Shown: positions 1-10,365, numbered from the stretch's first letter. The stretch: 64,000 nt of DNA from Arachis hypogaea (GCF_003086295.3 NC_092054.1:51323408-51387407); one strand, 5' to 3'. Notes: a model not told the origin generated them from the letters alone. Numbers and translations: made by a program.

Positions 1-878
1 TTGAATAGTTTTGGCATCTCACTTTATCCATTGAGGTTCAGAATGATTGGCATCTATAGGAACTTCAGATTTCGAATAGTGTTATTGACTCTCCTAGTTC
101 AGTATGATGATTCTTGAACACAGCTTCTTTATGAGTCTTGGCTGTGGCCCTAAGCACTTTGTTTTCCAGTATTACCACCGGATACATAAATGCCACAGAC
201 ACATAATTGGGTGAACCTTTTCAGATTGTGACTCAGCTTTGCTAAAGTCCCCAATTAGAGGTGTCCAGGGTTCTTAAGCACACTCTTTTTCTTTGCTTTG
301 GACCTTGACTTTAACCGCTCAGTCTCAAGTTTTCACTTGACACCTACACGCCACAAGCACATGGTTAGGGACAGCTTGGTTTAGCCGCTTAGACCAGGAT
401 TTTATTCCTTTAGGCCCTCCTATCCACTGATGCTCAAAGCCTTGGGATCCTTTTTATTTGCCCTTGCCTTTTGGTTTTAAGGGTTATTGGCTTTTTGCTC
501 TTGCCTTTTTCTTTTTCTTTCTATTTTTTTTCGCCTATTTTTTTTTTTTTTTTTCTGCAAGCTTTGTTCTTTGCTGCTTTTTCTTTCTTCAAGACTCATT
601 TTTATGATTTTTCAGATTATCAAATAACATGTTTCCTAGTCATCATTCTTTCAAGAGCCAACATATTTAACATTCTTAAACAACAACTTCAAAAGACATA
701 TGCACTGTTCAAGCATACATTCAGAAAACAAGAAGCATTGTCACCACATCAATATAATTAAGCTAAGTTCAAGGATGAATTCGAAACTCATGTACTTCTT
801 GTTCTTTTGAATTAAAACATTTTTCTTTTAAGAGAGGTGATGGATTCATAGGACATTCATAACTTTAAGACATAGTTA
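1..878 (-). other. 3' non-coding part of A1
   Basis: This region is homologous to 19722-20845 in A2 in opposite orientation. No coding content is recognised. A T-rich run lies at 520-555. Confidence 0.55.
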
Positions 879-1260
879 CTAACTACTAATGATCATGTAA
901 TGAAGACACAAACATAGATAAGCACCATAACATAGAAAACGAAAAACAGAGAAAGTAAGAACAAGGAATGAGTCCACCTTAGTGATGTCATTGAGCTCTT
1001 CTATGCCTCTTCCTTGCCTTTGCTGCTCCTCCTTCATTGCTTTTAGATCTTCTCTGATTTCATGAAGGATGATGGAGTGCTCTTGATGTTCCACCCTTAG
1101 TTGCTTCCAATAATTGTGTGGAAGAAAATGTATCCCCTGAGGTGTCTCAGGGATCTCTTGATTTGCAGTCAAATGTTCTACCACTGAGCTATAGACCCTT
1201 GATGGAAGCTTTTGTCTTCCCTTTCCTCTTTCTAGAGGTTTCTCTGGCCTTAGGTGCCAT
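879..1260 (-). pseudogene. Second ORF of A1 (PF20167-like), gutted by deletion
   Basis: The start at 1260 (MAPKARETSRKRKGK) and the C-terminal 60-70 codons (EIPETPQGIHF to QGRGIEELND) match the ORF at 18564-19721. About 860 bp between them are gone. In their place is a tRNA-Cys-like fragment (1152-1198), which introduces a stop in the frame from 1260. Only the C-terminal, probably coiled-coil, part stays open. Function of the family is unknown. Confidence 0.7.
1152..1198 (-). tRNA. Partial tRNA-Cys(GCA)-like fragment (5' part only)
   Basis: On the minus strand, 47 bases fold like the 5' two thirds of a plant tRNA-Cys: acceptor strand gggtcta, D arm gctc-agtggta-gaac, anticodon stem tttga/tcaag with loop ctgcaaa (anticodon GCA), and variable loop agatc. 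The T arm lacks the ggttcga signature, and the 3' acceptor strand and CCA site are absent; the sequence passes directly into the second ORF. It is therefore a captured fragment, not a working tRNA gene. Confidence 0.75.
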
Positions 1261-1316
1261 CAATGGTTATGGAAAAAACAAAAAAGCTATGCTTTTACCA
1301 CACCAAACTTAGAATG

Positions 1317-1334
1317 TTGCTCGCCCTCGAGCAA
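1317..1334. other. Hairpin next to AAGTTTGGTGT motif in A1
   Basis: The sequence ttgctcgccctcgagcaa folds into a 7-bp stem with a 4-base loop. It stands just beside an AAGTTTGGTGT motif (1300-1311, minus sense). The same hairpin-plus-motif module is found at 18489-18523 and 20808-20843 in A2. Confidence 0.55.
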
Positions 1335-1613
1335 AAGAAGAAAGAATAGAAGAAGAAGAAGAGGATATGGAGGAGATGGATGGAGGTGTGTATTCGGCCA
1401 TATGGGTGGGATTGGGTGAGAGAGAGATGTTGAATTTTGAAGGTAGTGGTTGTATGGATGTGAGTGGTAAATGGAAAACAGAAGGGATGATCATGAATGG
1501 AAAGAGAGATGATGAGGTAGGTGGGGATCCTGTGGGGTCCACAGATCCTGAGGTGTCAAGGTATTTACATCCCTGCACCAATTTAGGCATGTAAAATGCC
1601 CTTGCACACAACT

Positions 1614-1784
1614 CTGGCGTTCAGCGCCAGGTTGGTGGCTATTTTGGGCGTTCAACGCCCATTTGCTGCCATTTCTGGCGTTGAACGCCAGAACCATGCT
1701 TGTTCTGGGCGTTCAGCGCCAGGATGCTGCCATTTTGGGCGTTCAGCGCCAGAACCATGCTCTGTTCTGGCGTTTGAACGCCAG
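1614..1784. repeat. 31-bp periodic array of six palindromes
   Basis: Six imperfect palindromes of 17-18 bp, of the form ctggcgttcaacgccag, start at 1614, 1645, 1675, 1705, 1736 and 1767, giving a constant step of 30-31 bp. The bases between them are less conserved. The array lies between the gag-protease ORF and the second ORF, the same place as the array at 17818-18053. Confidence 0.85.
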
Positions 1785-1990
1785 GCAGATGCTCCTCCAG
1801 GGTGTGATTTTTCTTCTGCTGTTTTTGATTCCGTTTTCAATTTTTCTATTGATTTTGTGACTCCACATGATCATTAACCTAAGAAGACATGAAAAACAAT
1901 AATAATAGAGTTAGATAGATAAACATTGGGTTGCCTCCCAACAAGCGCTTCTTTAATGTCAATAGCTTGACAGTGGGCTCTCATGGAGCC

Positions 1991-3499
1991 TCACAAATGT
2001 GCAGAGCTTTGTTGAGATTCTCCAACACCAAACTTAGAGTTTGGATATGGGAGTTCAACACCAAACTTAGAGTTTGGTTGTGGCCTCCCAACACCAAACT
2101 TAGAGTTCGACTGTGGAGGCTTGGGTTGACTCTGCTTTGAGAGAAGCTTTTCATGCTTCCTCTCCATGGTTGCAGAGGGAGATCCTTGAGTTTTAAGCAC
2201 AAGGGAGTCCTTATTCCATTGAAGGACTATTTCTCCTCTGTTAACATCAATCACAGCTCTTGCTGTGGCCAGGAAAGGTCTTCCTAGGATGATAGATTCA
2301 TCCTCTTCCTTTCCAGTATCCAGGACTATGAAATCAGTAGGGATGTAAAGGCCTTCAACCTTTACTAACACGTCCTCTACTTGTCCATAAGCCTGTTTTC
2401 TTGAACTGTCTGCCATCTCTAATGAGATTTTAGCAGCTTGCACCCCATAGATTCCCAGTTTCTCTATTACAGAGAGGGGCATGAGGTTTATTCCTGAACC
2501 AAGGTCACACAGGGCCTTAAAGATCATGGTGCCTATGGTACAGGGTATTATGAACTTTCCAGGATCCTGTCTCTTCTGAGGCAATGTCAGTTGATCCAGA
2601 TCACTTAGTTCATTGATGAACAAGGGAGGTTCAACTTCCCAAGTTTCAATACCAAATAATTTGGCATTCAACTTCATGATTGCACCAAGGAACTTGGTAG
2701 CTTGCTCTTCAGTAACATCCTCATTCTCTTCAGAAGAGGGATACTCATCAGAGCTCATGAAGGGCATAAGGAGGTTCAATGGAATCTCTATGGTCTCTAG
2801 ATGAGCCTCAGAATCCTTTGGTTCCTCAGAGGAAAGCTCCTTAATGATCACTGGACGTCCCAGGAGGTCTTCCTCCTTGGGATTCACGTCCTCTCCTTCC
2901 CTTACAGGTTCGGCCATGGTGCTTATGTCAATGGCCTTGCACTCTCCTTTTGGATTCTCTTCTATATTGCTTGGGAGAGTACTATGAGGGATTTCAGTGA
3001 TCCTTTTACTCAGCTTATCCCATGAGTTCAGGCTATCCTTAGGTTGAGAATCCAACCAGAGTCTAGCTCTGTCTCTTACAGCAAAAGGGAAAAACATGAG
3101 CCTGTAGACTTTAGGATCTACTCCATTAGTCTTTACAGTATCACATATCTGCAAGAATTCAGTTAAGAACTGAAAAGGGTCTTCAGATGGAAGTCCATAA
3201 AACTTGCAGTTCTGCTGCATCAGAGAAACTAATTGAGGTTTCAGCTCAAAGTTGTTTGCTCCAATGGCAGGAATGGAGATGCTTCTTCCATGTAAATTGG
3301 AATTAGGTGCAGTAAAGTCACCAAGCATTCTCCTTGCATTATTATTATTTTCAGCTGCCATTTTCTTTTCTTGTTTGATAATTTCTGACAGGTGCTTGCT
3401 AGTTTGTTGTAATTCAGCTTCTCTTAGTTTCCTCTTTAAAGTCCTTTCAGGTTCTGGATCTGCTTCAACAAGAATATTCTTGTCCTTGCTCCTGCTCAT
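1991..3499 (-). CDS. Gag-protease fusion polyprotein (internally deleted)
   Basis: This 502-aa ORF begins MSRSKDKNILVEADPEPE. An N-terminal gag part (about residues 75-165, QNCKFYGLPSEDPFQFL...RARLWLDSQ) belongs to the plant retrotransposon gag family. A retropepsin-like domain follows: the active-site loop is DLGSGINLMP and the flap/C-terminal signature is IILGRPFLATARAVIDV. Compared with the relative at 15339-17618, about 820 bp (the rest of the gag core and linker) is missing, yet the frame is kept, joining NSWDKL directly to SKRITEIP. The C-terminus holds three NSKFGV repeats encoded by the element's AAGTTTGGTGT motif. There is no zinc knuckle and no polymerase. It probably packages and processes only with help from another element, and this copy may not do even that because half the capsid region is gone. 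Confidence 0.8.
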   Translation of the reverse strand: MSRSKDKNILVEADPEPERTLKRKLREAELQQTSKHLSEIIKQEKKMAAENNNNARRMLGDFTAPNSNLHGRSISIPAIGANNFELKPQLVSLMQQNCKFYGLPSEDPFQFLTEFLQICDTVKTNGVDPKVYRLMFFPFAVRDRARLWLDSQPKDSLNSWDKLSKRITEIPHSTLPSNIEENPKGECKAIDISTMAEPVREGEDVNPKEEDLLGRPVIIKELSSEEPKDSEAHLETIEIPLNLLMPFMSSDEYPSSEENEDVTEEQATKFLGAIMKLNAKLFGIETWEVEPPLFINELSDLDQLTLPQKRQDPGKFIIPCTIGTMIFKALCDLGSGINLMPLSVIEKLGIYGVQAAKISLEMADSSRKQAYGQVEDVLVKVEGLYIPTDFIVLDTGKEEDESIILGRPFLATARAVIDVNRGEIVLQWNKDSLVLKTQGSPSATMERKHEKLLSKQSQPKPPQSNSKFGVGRPQPNSKFGVELPYPNSKFGVGESQQSSAHL

Positions 3500-5280
3500 A
3501 TGACAAAGAAGAGGGCGTAGAAAAATAATAATAGAGATCCTCTTTTTTTTTTTTTGAGTGAGGGAGAGATGTTAGTGGATGAATAAACAAATAGAATAAG
3601 ATGAGAGGGGAAAGTGAATTTTCGAAAACAATTTTTGAAAAAGAGTTAGTGATTTTCGAAAATAGTTTTTGAAAAAGGTTAGTATTTTTTTTTCGAAAAA
3701 TTTTTAAAATCAAAAATAAAAATAATTAGTTAATAAAAAAGAAATTTTTGAAAAAGAGGGAAGATATTTTCGAAAATTAGAGAGAGAGAGAGTTAGTTAG
3801 GTAGTTTTGAAAAAGTTAAGAAACAAACAAAAAGTTAGTTAGTTAGTTGAAACAAATTTGAAAAGATAAGAAGTTGGGAAGTTAGAGAAGATATTTTGAA
3901 ATCAAATTTTGAAAAAGGGAAGATAAGAAGATATTTTTGAAAAGATATGATAGAAATTAGTTTTTGAAAAAGATTTGAATTTTTAAAATCACAATTAATA
4001 ACTTGATTCACAAGAAATCACAAGATATGATTCTAGAACTTAAAATTTGGATCTTTCTTAACAAGCAAGTAACAAACTTCAAATTTTTGAATCAAAACAT
4101 TAATTGATTATGTTATTTTCGAAAATTTGATAAAAAAATAAGAAAAAAGTTTTTGAAAAATATTTTTTGGAATTTTCGAAAATAACTAAGAATTTTGAAA
4201 AAGATTTGATTTTTGAAAAAGATTTTGAAAAAGATAAGATTTTCAAATTGAAAATTTGATTTGACTCATAAGAAACAATTTGATTTTAAAAATTTTTGAA
4301 AAGGTCAATCAAATTTTTGAATTTGATGAGAGAAAAAGGGAAAGATATATATATATATATTTTTTTTGATTTTTTTTTTATGCAACAGAGAAACAAGAAA
4401 AATGATGCAATGCATGGCAATTTTAGATCAAAACTATGAATGTGTGCAAGAATGCTATGAATGTCAAGATGAACACCAAGAACACTGTGAATATCATGAT
4501 GAACATCAAGAACATATTTTTGAAAAATTTTATATGCAAAGAAAACATGCAAGACACCAAACTTAGAAATCTTTCATGTTTAGACTCTAATAAATAAAAA
4601 ATGTATATGTAAAACAAGAAAAGACACAAAACAAGAAAAACATCAAGATCAAACAAGAAGACTGACAAAGAACAACTTGAAGATCATGAAGAACACTATG
4701 AATGCATGAAATTTTTGAAAAATGCAAGATGCACATGCAATTGACACCAAACTTATAACATGACTCAAGACTAAAACAAGAAACATGAAATATTTTTGAT
4801 TTTTGTGATTTTCTAAATTTTTTTGGATTTTTATTTTATATTTTCGAAAAATTATTTAGAAAAAGAAAAATAAGGATTCAAAATTTTTAATATGAATTCC
4901 AGGAATCTTATGCTCTAAAGCTCCAATCAAAGGGTCAGGCTTGGCTCAATAGCCAGCCAAGCTTTAGTATGTAACTCAGACATGACACGCCTGACATTCC
5001 TTACATTCAACAGCCAATTGGCTAAGAAAGATAAAGAAGCTCTTCTCTTGAGTATAAGAATTGAGACATGGCTTTACAGCCAGCCAGGCTTCAACATGCT
5101 TCATGAAACACTAGAATTCATTCTTAAAAATTCTGAAGCCATAGAATAATTTATTTTTGAAAACACATTTTTTTTTTTGAAAACAGATGAGAAATTTTTG
5201 AAAAATTTTTGAAAATAAAATAAAAAGAAAATTACCTAATCTGAGCAACAAGATGAACCGTCAGTTGTCCAAACTCAAAC
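3500..5280 (-). other. Non-coding leader of A1
   Basis: This 1.8-kb AT-rich leader between primer site and gag contains many ttttgaaaa/ttttcgaaaa runs and two copies of the element's AAGTTTGGTGT motif (4554-4565, 4744-4755, minus sense). No ORF here has recognisable content. Confidence 0.6.
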
Positions 5281-5300
5281 AATCCCCGGCAACGGCGCCA
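5281..5300 (-). other. Primer-binding site, tRNA-Asp
   Basis: The minus strand reads tggcgccgttgccggggatt. This is complementary to the 3' end of plant tRNA-Asp(GUC), which ends ...ccccggcaacggcgcca. It lies directly inside the 5' LTR, so it fixes the element's orientation. Confidence 0.85.
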
Positions 5301-5306
5301 AAAACT

Positions 5307-6892
5307 TGGTGCACAAATTGTGAATCACACTTTTCACAACTCGTACCACTAACCAGCAAGTGCACTGGGTCGTCCAAGTAATACCTTACGTGAGTAAGGG
5401 TCGAATCCCACGGAGATTGTTGGTGTGAAGCAAGCTATGGTCACCTTGTAAATCTCAGTCAGGCAGATATAAATGGATAATGGTGTTTTCGAATAATAAT
5501 TAATAAGATAGGGATAGAGGTACTTATGTAAATCATTGGTAGGAATTTCAGATAAGCGAATGGAGATACTTTCGTTCCTCTGAACCTCTGCTTTCCTGCT
5601 ATCTTCATCCAACCAGTCTTACTCCTTTCCATGGCTGGCTTTATGCAAGGGCATCACCGTTGTCAGTGGCTACATCCCCTCCTCTCAATGAATAATATGC
5701 TCACGCACCCTGTCACGGCACGGCTATTCATCTGTCGGTTCTCGATCATGCTGGAATAGGATTCACCCTCCTTTTGCGTCTGTCACTAACGCCCAACAAT
5801 CGCGAGTTTGAAGCTCGTCACAGTCATTCAATCATTGAATCCTACTCGGAATACCACAGACAAGGTTTAGACTTTCCGGATTCTCTTGAATGCCGCCATC
5901 ATTCTAGCTTACGCCACGAAGATTCTGGTTAGGAGATCTAAGAGATATTCATTCTAGCTTAATTCATGTAGAACAGAAGTGTTTGTCAGGCACGCGTTCA
6001 TAAGGGAGAAGGATGATGAGCGTCACACATAATCATCACCTTCATCACGTTCTTGGGTGCGAATGGATATCTTAGAAGCGAAATAAGATGAATTGAATAG
6101 AAAACAGAAGTACTTTGCATTAATCTTTGAGGAACAGCAGAGCTCCACACCTTAATCTCTGGAGTGTAGAAACTCTACCGTTTGAAAATACATAAGTGAA
6201 GGTCCAGGCATGGCCGAGATGGCCAGCCCCTCTGATCTAAGAACCAGGCGTCCAAAGATGTCAAATACAATAGTAAGAGGTCCTATTTATAATAAACTAG
6301 TCACTAGGGTTTACAGAAGTAAGTAATTGATGCATAAATCCTCTTCTGGGGCCCACTTGGTGTGTGCTTAGGCTGGGCTTTAAGTGTTGCACGTGCAGAG
6401 GTCCTCCTTGGAGTTGAACGCCAGCTTTTGTGCCAGTTTGGGCGTTCAACTCTGGTTTTGGCTCCTTTTCTGGCGCTGGACGCCAGATTTGGGTAGAAAG
6501 CTGGTGTTGAACCCCCGTTTACATCGTCTATTCTTGGCCAAAGTATGGACTATCATACATTGCTGGAAAGCCCTGGATGTCTACTTTCCAACGCAAGTGG
6601 AAGCGCGCCATTTCGAGTTCTGTAGCTCCAGAAAATCCACTTTGAGTGCAGGGAGGTTAGAATCCAACAGCATCAGCAGTCCTTTTTCAACCTCTGAATC
6701 TGATTTTTGCTCAAGTCCCTCAATTTCAGCCAGAAAATACCTGAAATCACAGAAAAACACACAAACTCATAGTAAAGTCCAGAAATGTGAATTTAACATA
6801 AAATCTATTAAAAACACCCCTAAAAGTAATTAGATTCTACTAAAAACATACTAAAAATAATGCCAAAAAGCGTATAAATTATCCGCTCATTA
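5307..6892 (-). repeat. 5' LTR of element A1
   Basis: It matches the LTR at 11813-13414 in inverse orientation. The outer end reads taatgagcggat on the minus strand, where the relative has tgatgagcggat, so the terminal TG has probably decayed to TA. The inner end is cacca, 6 bp before the primer site. Four degenerate palindromes start at 6408, 6439, 6470 and 6501. Length is about 1.59 kb. Confidence 0.85.
6283..6291 (-). promoter_or_regulatory. TATA box of A1 LTR
   Basis: The minus strand reads tataaatag in the same LTR context as 12426-12434 in element A2. It is a plausible core promoter for the element transcript. The start site was not determined. Confidence 0.5.
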
Positions 6893-8670
6893 ATTATCTG
6901 AGAGATAGATTGAATACTTGATAAGGTTGTGCATATTTAAAATTCAAATTTTAATTTTAAATTACATGCAGATTTAGTTGGAATTAAAATTTGAAAAAAT
7001 GTAAAAGAACAGACATCAGGAACGTATTGAAAATGAAGACGAATACGAGAAATAACTTGGATAGAAAGATAGAGAAAAATATAAAAATATCATATCGCTG
7101 TTGTGCTCTCTGTGGCCGGGTGACTCAGTACTTTTTATCGATTTGCTCTCTTCCGCCGCTTCCTCCTTCGTATCCATCACCACATCATCGATGACCACCA
7201 CAAACTCCACTGCACTCACTGCAACACCACCGCCATATTATGATCCACCACCATAGCTTTCACAACCTCATCCACTGCCTTAACTTTGCCTTGGTGCGTA
7301 CATGAACTCAATAATCTCCACCTCCAACTTAAATTAGGGAAGATAGAAAAAGAAGAAGATTTTACAAAAATAGAATCAGTGAACGTAGGAGAAAAAAGGA
7401 AGAGGAACTGAAGGTGAAGAAGGAGAAGAACCAAAGAAGAGGAGGAAGAGATAAAACTGAAAAAAAAGAATGGAGAGAATCACTTTTTTAATTTTGATTT
7501 TGAATTCAAATTTTGAAATTTGAAAATTTCAGGTTATATGTACATATAAACTATAAAGCAAACTGGAAAAGGAGGATAAAAAACTCAGATGCAGTCATAA
7601 AAAATATGGTGTAATGAAAATAGTTTGATGCAGGTGTTATTATGGTAATAAAAGTCATGATATTAATGACTGAAGGCATGGAAATTTTAATGGATAAACA
7701 CACATATCAGAAAACACACATGTTAGAAATTGAGAATGAACCTGAAAGATGACACGTAGAAATTTCACTATGGGAATAACCTTTTTTTCAAGAAATTGAG
7801 AATGAACCTAGAAGATGACACGTAGAAATTTCACTATGGGAATAACCTTCTTTTCAATGTATGTTATAGGATTTTAATTTTATTTATTAAAATTAAATCT
7901 ATAATTAATCTAATTAAAATATTGAATCATTGGATCACTAATTCAATCAGTAGATTATTTGTTTAACATATATATTGATCTAGTTATAATTAAATAAATA
8001 TATATAATTATAAAAATAAAATTAAGATTTACAATTCATAAAAAGTTAATGCTTTTTTATATATAAAAGTTAATTAATTAAAGATATAAAATATAATTTA
8101 GTTTTATTTAAAAAAATTATATACTTAAAATTTATTTATCCTATTACTCTATATATATAATAAGGCTAATGTTGTTGGGCTTTTTTTTCAATAAATAAAC
8201 TTAATATATTATTTATAAACATATGCATTTTTAGTCACCAAAAAAAAAATAAACATATGCATTTTTGAGATATTTTATATTTTATAATGTATTTTTTATT
8301 TGATTTATTATTATTATTATTTTTAAATTAATTTTAATTGATTTTTAAAAAAGAGTTAACTTGCCAACTTGTCATAAAGTATGGCGGGTTAGCATTTTCA
8401 GTCTGTTTTATTTCGGCAGGAGAGTCGATCCATCCTTTTTTGAGCAGGCTTTACCGAGTCGGGATAGGTCGGATGGAATAGGATGAGCTATCTGTTTGGC
8501 ACCGTTAGAGCAATTTCAATGGTAAAAGAATTTGAAACCTCATTCACTATGTGTTAGTAAAAGATGATGGCCTATCGTTGAAATAAACAGAAAGAAAGTT
8601 TCTTCACGTGTTTCAAAGCAATAGAAGCCCTTTTAAAGGGACTCTCTTTTTTTTAATTTAACCAATAATA
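6893..8670. other. AT-rich DNA without recognisable genes
   Basis: No ORF with family resemblance was found. It holds a direct tandem duplication with a 66-bp period (7725-7790 and 7791-7855) and a short stretch around 7130-7300 rich in CCA/CCG triplets. It may be host intergenic DNA or decayed elements. Confidence 0.4.
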
Positions 8671-8680
8671 TATAGACATT

Positions 8681-8774
8681 TGTTTTTTTTTTTAACTAAA
8701 GATAGGGAGATTCAAACCTCAACCTCTTAAATGAGTATAGAGAGACTATGCCATTTGAACTATAATTCATTGGC
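8681..8774 (-). mobile_element. Short tRNA-related SINE-like insertion
   Basis: On the minus strand a box-A-like region (tatagttcaaatggcatagt) and a box-B-like ggtttgaatctcc are followed by an A-rich tail. The insert is flanked by tatagacatt (8671-8680) and tataaacatt (8775-8784), a 9/10 matching target duplication. It is only 94 bp, so it may be a truncated copy. Confidence 0.5.
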
Positions 8775-8903
8775 TATAAACATTGGTTTATTAAATTAAA
8801 AAAATAAATAATATTTTGTTATTAAAATTAATACTTTATATACATATATGAGCTGACCGTTAGATGTATTAACGTTATATATATTATACTTTATGTATAT
8901 AAT

Positions 8904-8999
8904 TAATTATTAATAAATTAAATATGATTTAATTATTTTATATAATTATTATAATAATTATATAAAATAATTAAATCATATTTAATTTATTAATAATTA
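8904..8999. repeat. Perfect 96-bp AT palindrome
   Basis: The arms 8904-8950 and 8953-8999 are exact reverse complements around 8951/8952. After a 3-base slip the complementarity continues for about 12 bp more on each side. There is no ORF inside. It may be a MITE-like foldback. Confidence 0.8.
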
Positions 9000-9189
9000 T
9001 AATAATTAATTATATCTCTATTTTAATTAATAATTTAAATCATAATTAATATAAATAATTATATTAAATATTAAATATTATTTATATTATTATATTAAAT
9101 TATAATTAATTAAATTTATTTACATAAAAAAATTTAATTTTTTACACATTATAAAATAAATTTTTAGTGAGTTGTTTATTTTTATTTAT

Positions 9190-9472
9190 GAAATTTGAAA
9201 TGCTAACCACATTACAAAACTAGCCGTTGCAAAATTAGCCGTTTAATATGTTATCGTTATTATTAATAAATTAATATTTTGTTACTCTATATATACTACT
9301 TACATACACTTCTATTCTCACACTTTCTTCTACTCTTCTACATCTTCTTTCAAAGTTTATGAAATCAAATTCTACTGCTATTATTTTTTGTTCGAAAAAA
9401 TCAATCCAAACTAACTCAACTCTTTTTTCAATTACTTACAAAACTTGTCTCAAACTCCAAATACCTAACAAT
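9190..9472 (+). mobile_element. Probable 5' part of PIF/Harbinger element
   Basis: It carries the same ccgttgcaaaa(c/t)tagccgtt motif that recurs at 29870-30005 inside the PIF element, then a TATA-like atatatac stretch and a CT-rich leader. The join to the gag remnant of element C is near 9472. The outer terminal repeat was not found. Confidence 0.4.
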
Positions 9473-10141
9473 CTCAAATTTGCTAGTATAATCTGCCACA
9501 GACAAGGAACTCTAACATACCTTAGAAAACCTACAAAGCTCCTAAAATTTGCTAGTATAATCTGCCACAGACAAGGAACCTTGCTTCAGCTGCATAAGTT
9601 TCATCTCCTTCGCTTCCCTTGCAGACTCAGAAAAATACTTTCTATAGAAGGCCGTTTGGAATATATCCCAAGGAACGTCAGCATTTTGAAGCTGTAGCAA
9701 GCGGCACTCGGCTTGCCACCAATGTTGGGCTTCTCCCAGAAGCTAATAAGCAGCAAATTCCACATATTGATTATTCGGAACATGCTGCACCTATAAAGCA
9801 CGCTCCATGGCTTGGAACAAGTTGTCCACTTCTGTAGGGTTAGTCTATCCTCTGAAATTTGGCGGATAAACCTTGAGGAAAGTCGCCAAGGTCATCGGAG
9901 CACCTCCCATGTTATCACCGTTCCCTTCAATATTATCATTCGTGTTTCCTTCGCCATTCCCCTTTCCATTCCCAGCCGGTTGGCCTAACCTCTGCACAGC
10001 TTGCAGAGTCGCAGCAGCATTAGCCTCCATGGTGTTTGCAAGATTCGCCATCGCCGCTATAAATTCGGCATGGTTATCGGCCGGTTGCGTGTTTCTACTC
10101 TCGGCTCGTGAACGTGTACGACCTCGTCCGTGAGTGGCCAT
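9473..10141 (-). pseudogene. Gag of element C, decayed
   Basis: The open N-terminal part (10141-9845, MATHGRGRTRSRAESRNTQP to YPPNFRG) is typical of plant Ty3/gypsy gag. In the same frame a stop follows PPNFRG. The retrotransposon gag core is then recognisable (TNPTEVDNLF, AQHWWQAECRLLQ, FYRKYFSESAREAKE, SLSVADYTSKF) with further stops. A 69-bp in-frame tandem duplication (9482 and 9551 copies) repeats SLSVADYTSKF. The match ends near 9473, before any zinc knuckle. It is non-functional. Confidence 0.75.
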
Positions 10142-10348
10142 TAGGGTTCCTGTCTACACCAAACAATCGATCTCAAGGTGATCAGTCTCAATATCAAAAG
10201 CCTAGTGCTTCAATTATCCCAAACAGGCACTCACAAACAAGCATGCTACGCAATATCAAGTAGATAACCTAATAGCATCAAAGAAAAGACACACAGAGTA
10301 TGCAATGAAGTACAATCGGTCCATCCCTCGGGCTCACGAGGACGAACT

Positions 10349-10360
10349 GCTCTGATACCA
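10349..10360 (-). other. Primer-binding site, initiator tRNA-Met (element C)
   Basis: The minus strand reads tggtatcagagc, the standard initiator-tRNA-Met primer site. It follows the LTR end (...gggtgttata) after 5 bases. Confidence 0.8.
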
Positions 10361-10365
10361 CTAAA

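Larger units (their letters stand above)
1..6892 (-). mobile_element. LTR retrotransposon A1 (non-autonomous gag-pro type), 5' part
   Basis: Read on the minus strand this is a 5' LTR (6892-5307), a tRNA-Asp primer site (5300-5281), a leader, a gag-protease ORF (3499-1991), a 31-bp periodic hairpin array, a broken second ORF and a non-coding 3' region that leaves the window at base 1, so the 3' LTR is not seen. It is homologous along its length to the plus-strand element at 11813-26689. No reverse transcriptase, RNase H or integrase is visible, and none is present in the complete relative either. The family therefore looks non-autonomous, like plant TR-GAG elements. A DLG-type protease and a tRNA-Asp primer suggest an Athila/Tat-lineage helper (inference). 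Confidence 0.85.

Noticed and set aside
1152..1198. A functional tRNA-Cys gene
   Set aside because: T arm, 3' acceptor strand and the ggttcga promoter box are missing.
8510..8560. Left terminal repeat of the PIF element (gagcaatttcaatggtaaaa)
   Set aside because: It resembles some PIF ends, but no matching inverse end or TTA duplication was found on the right side near 31313.
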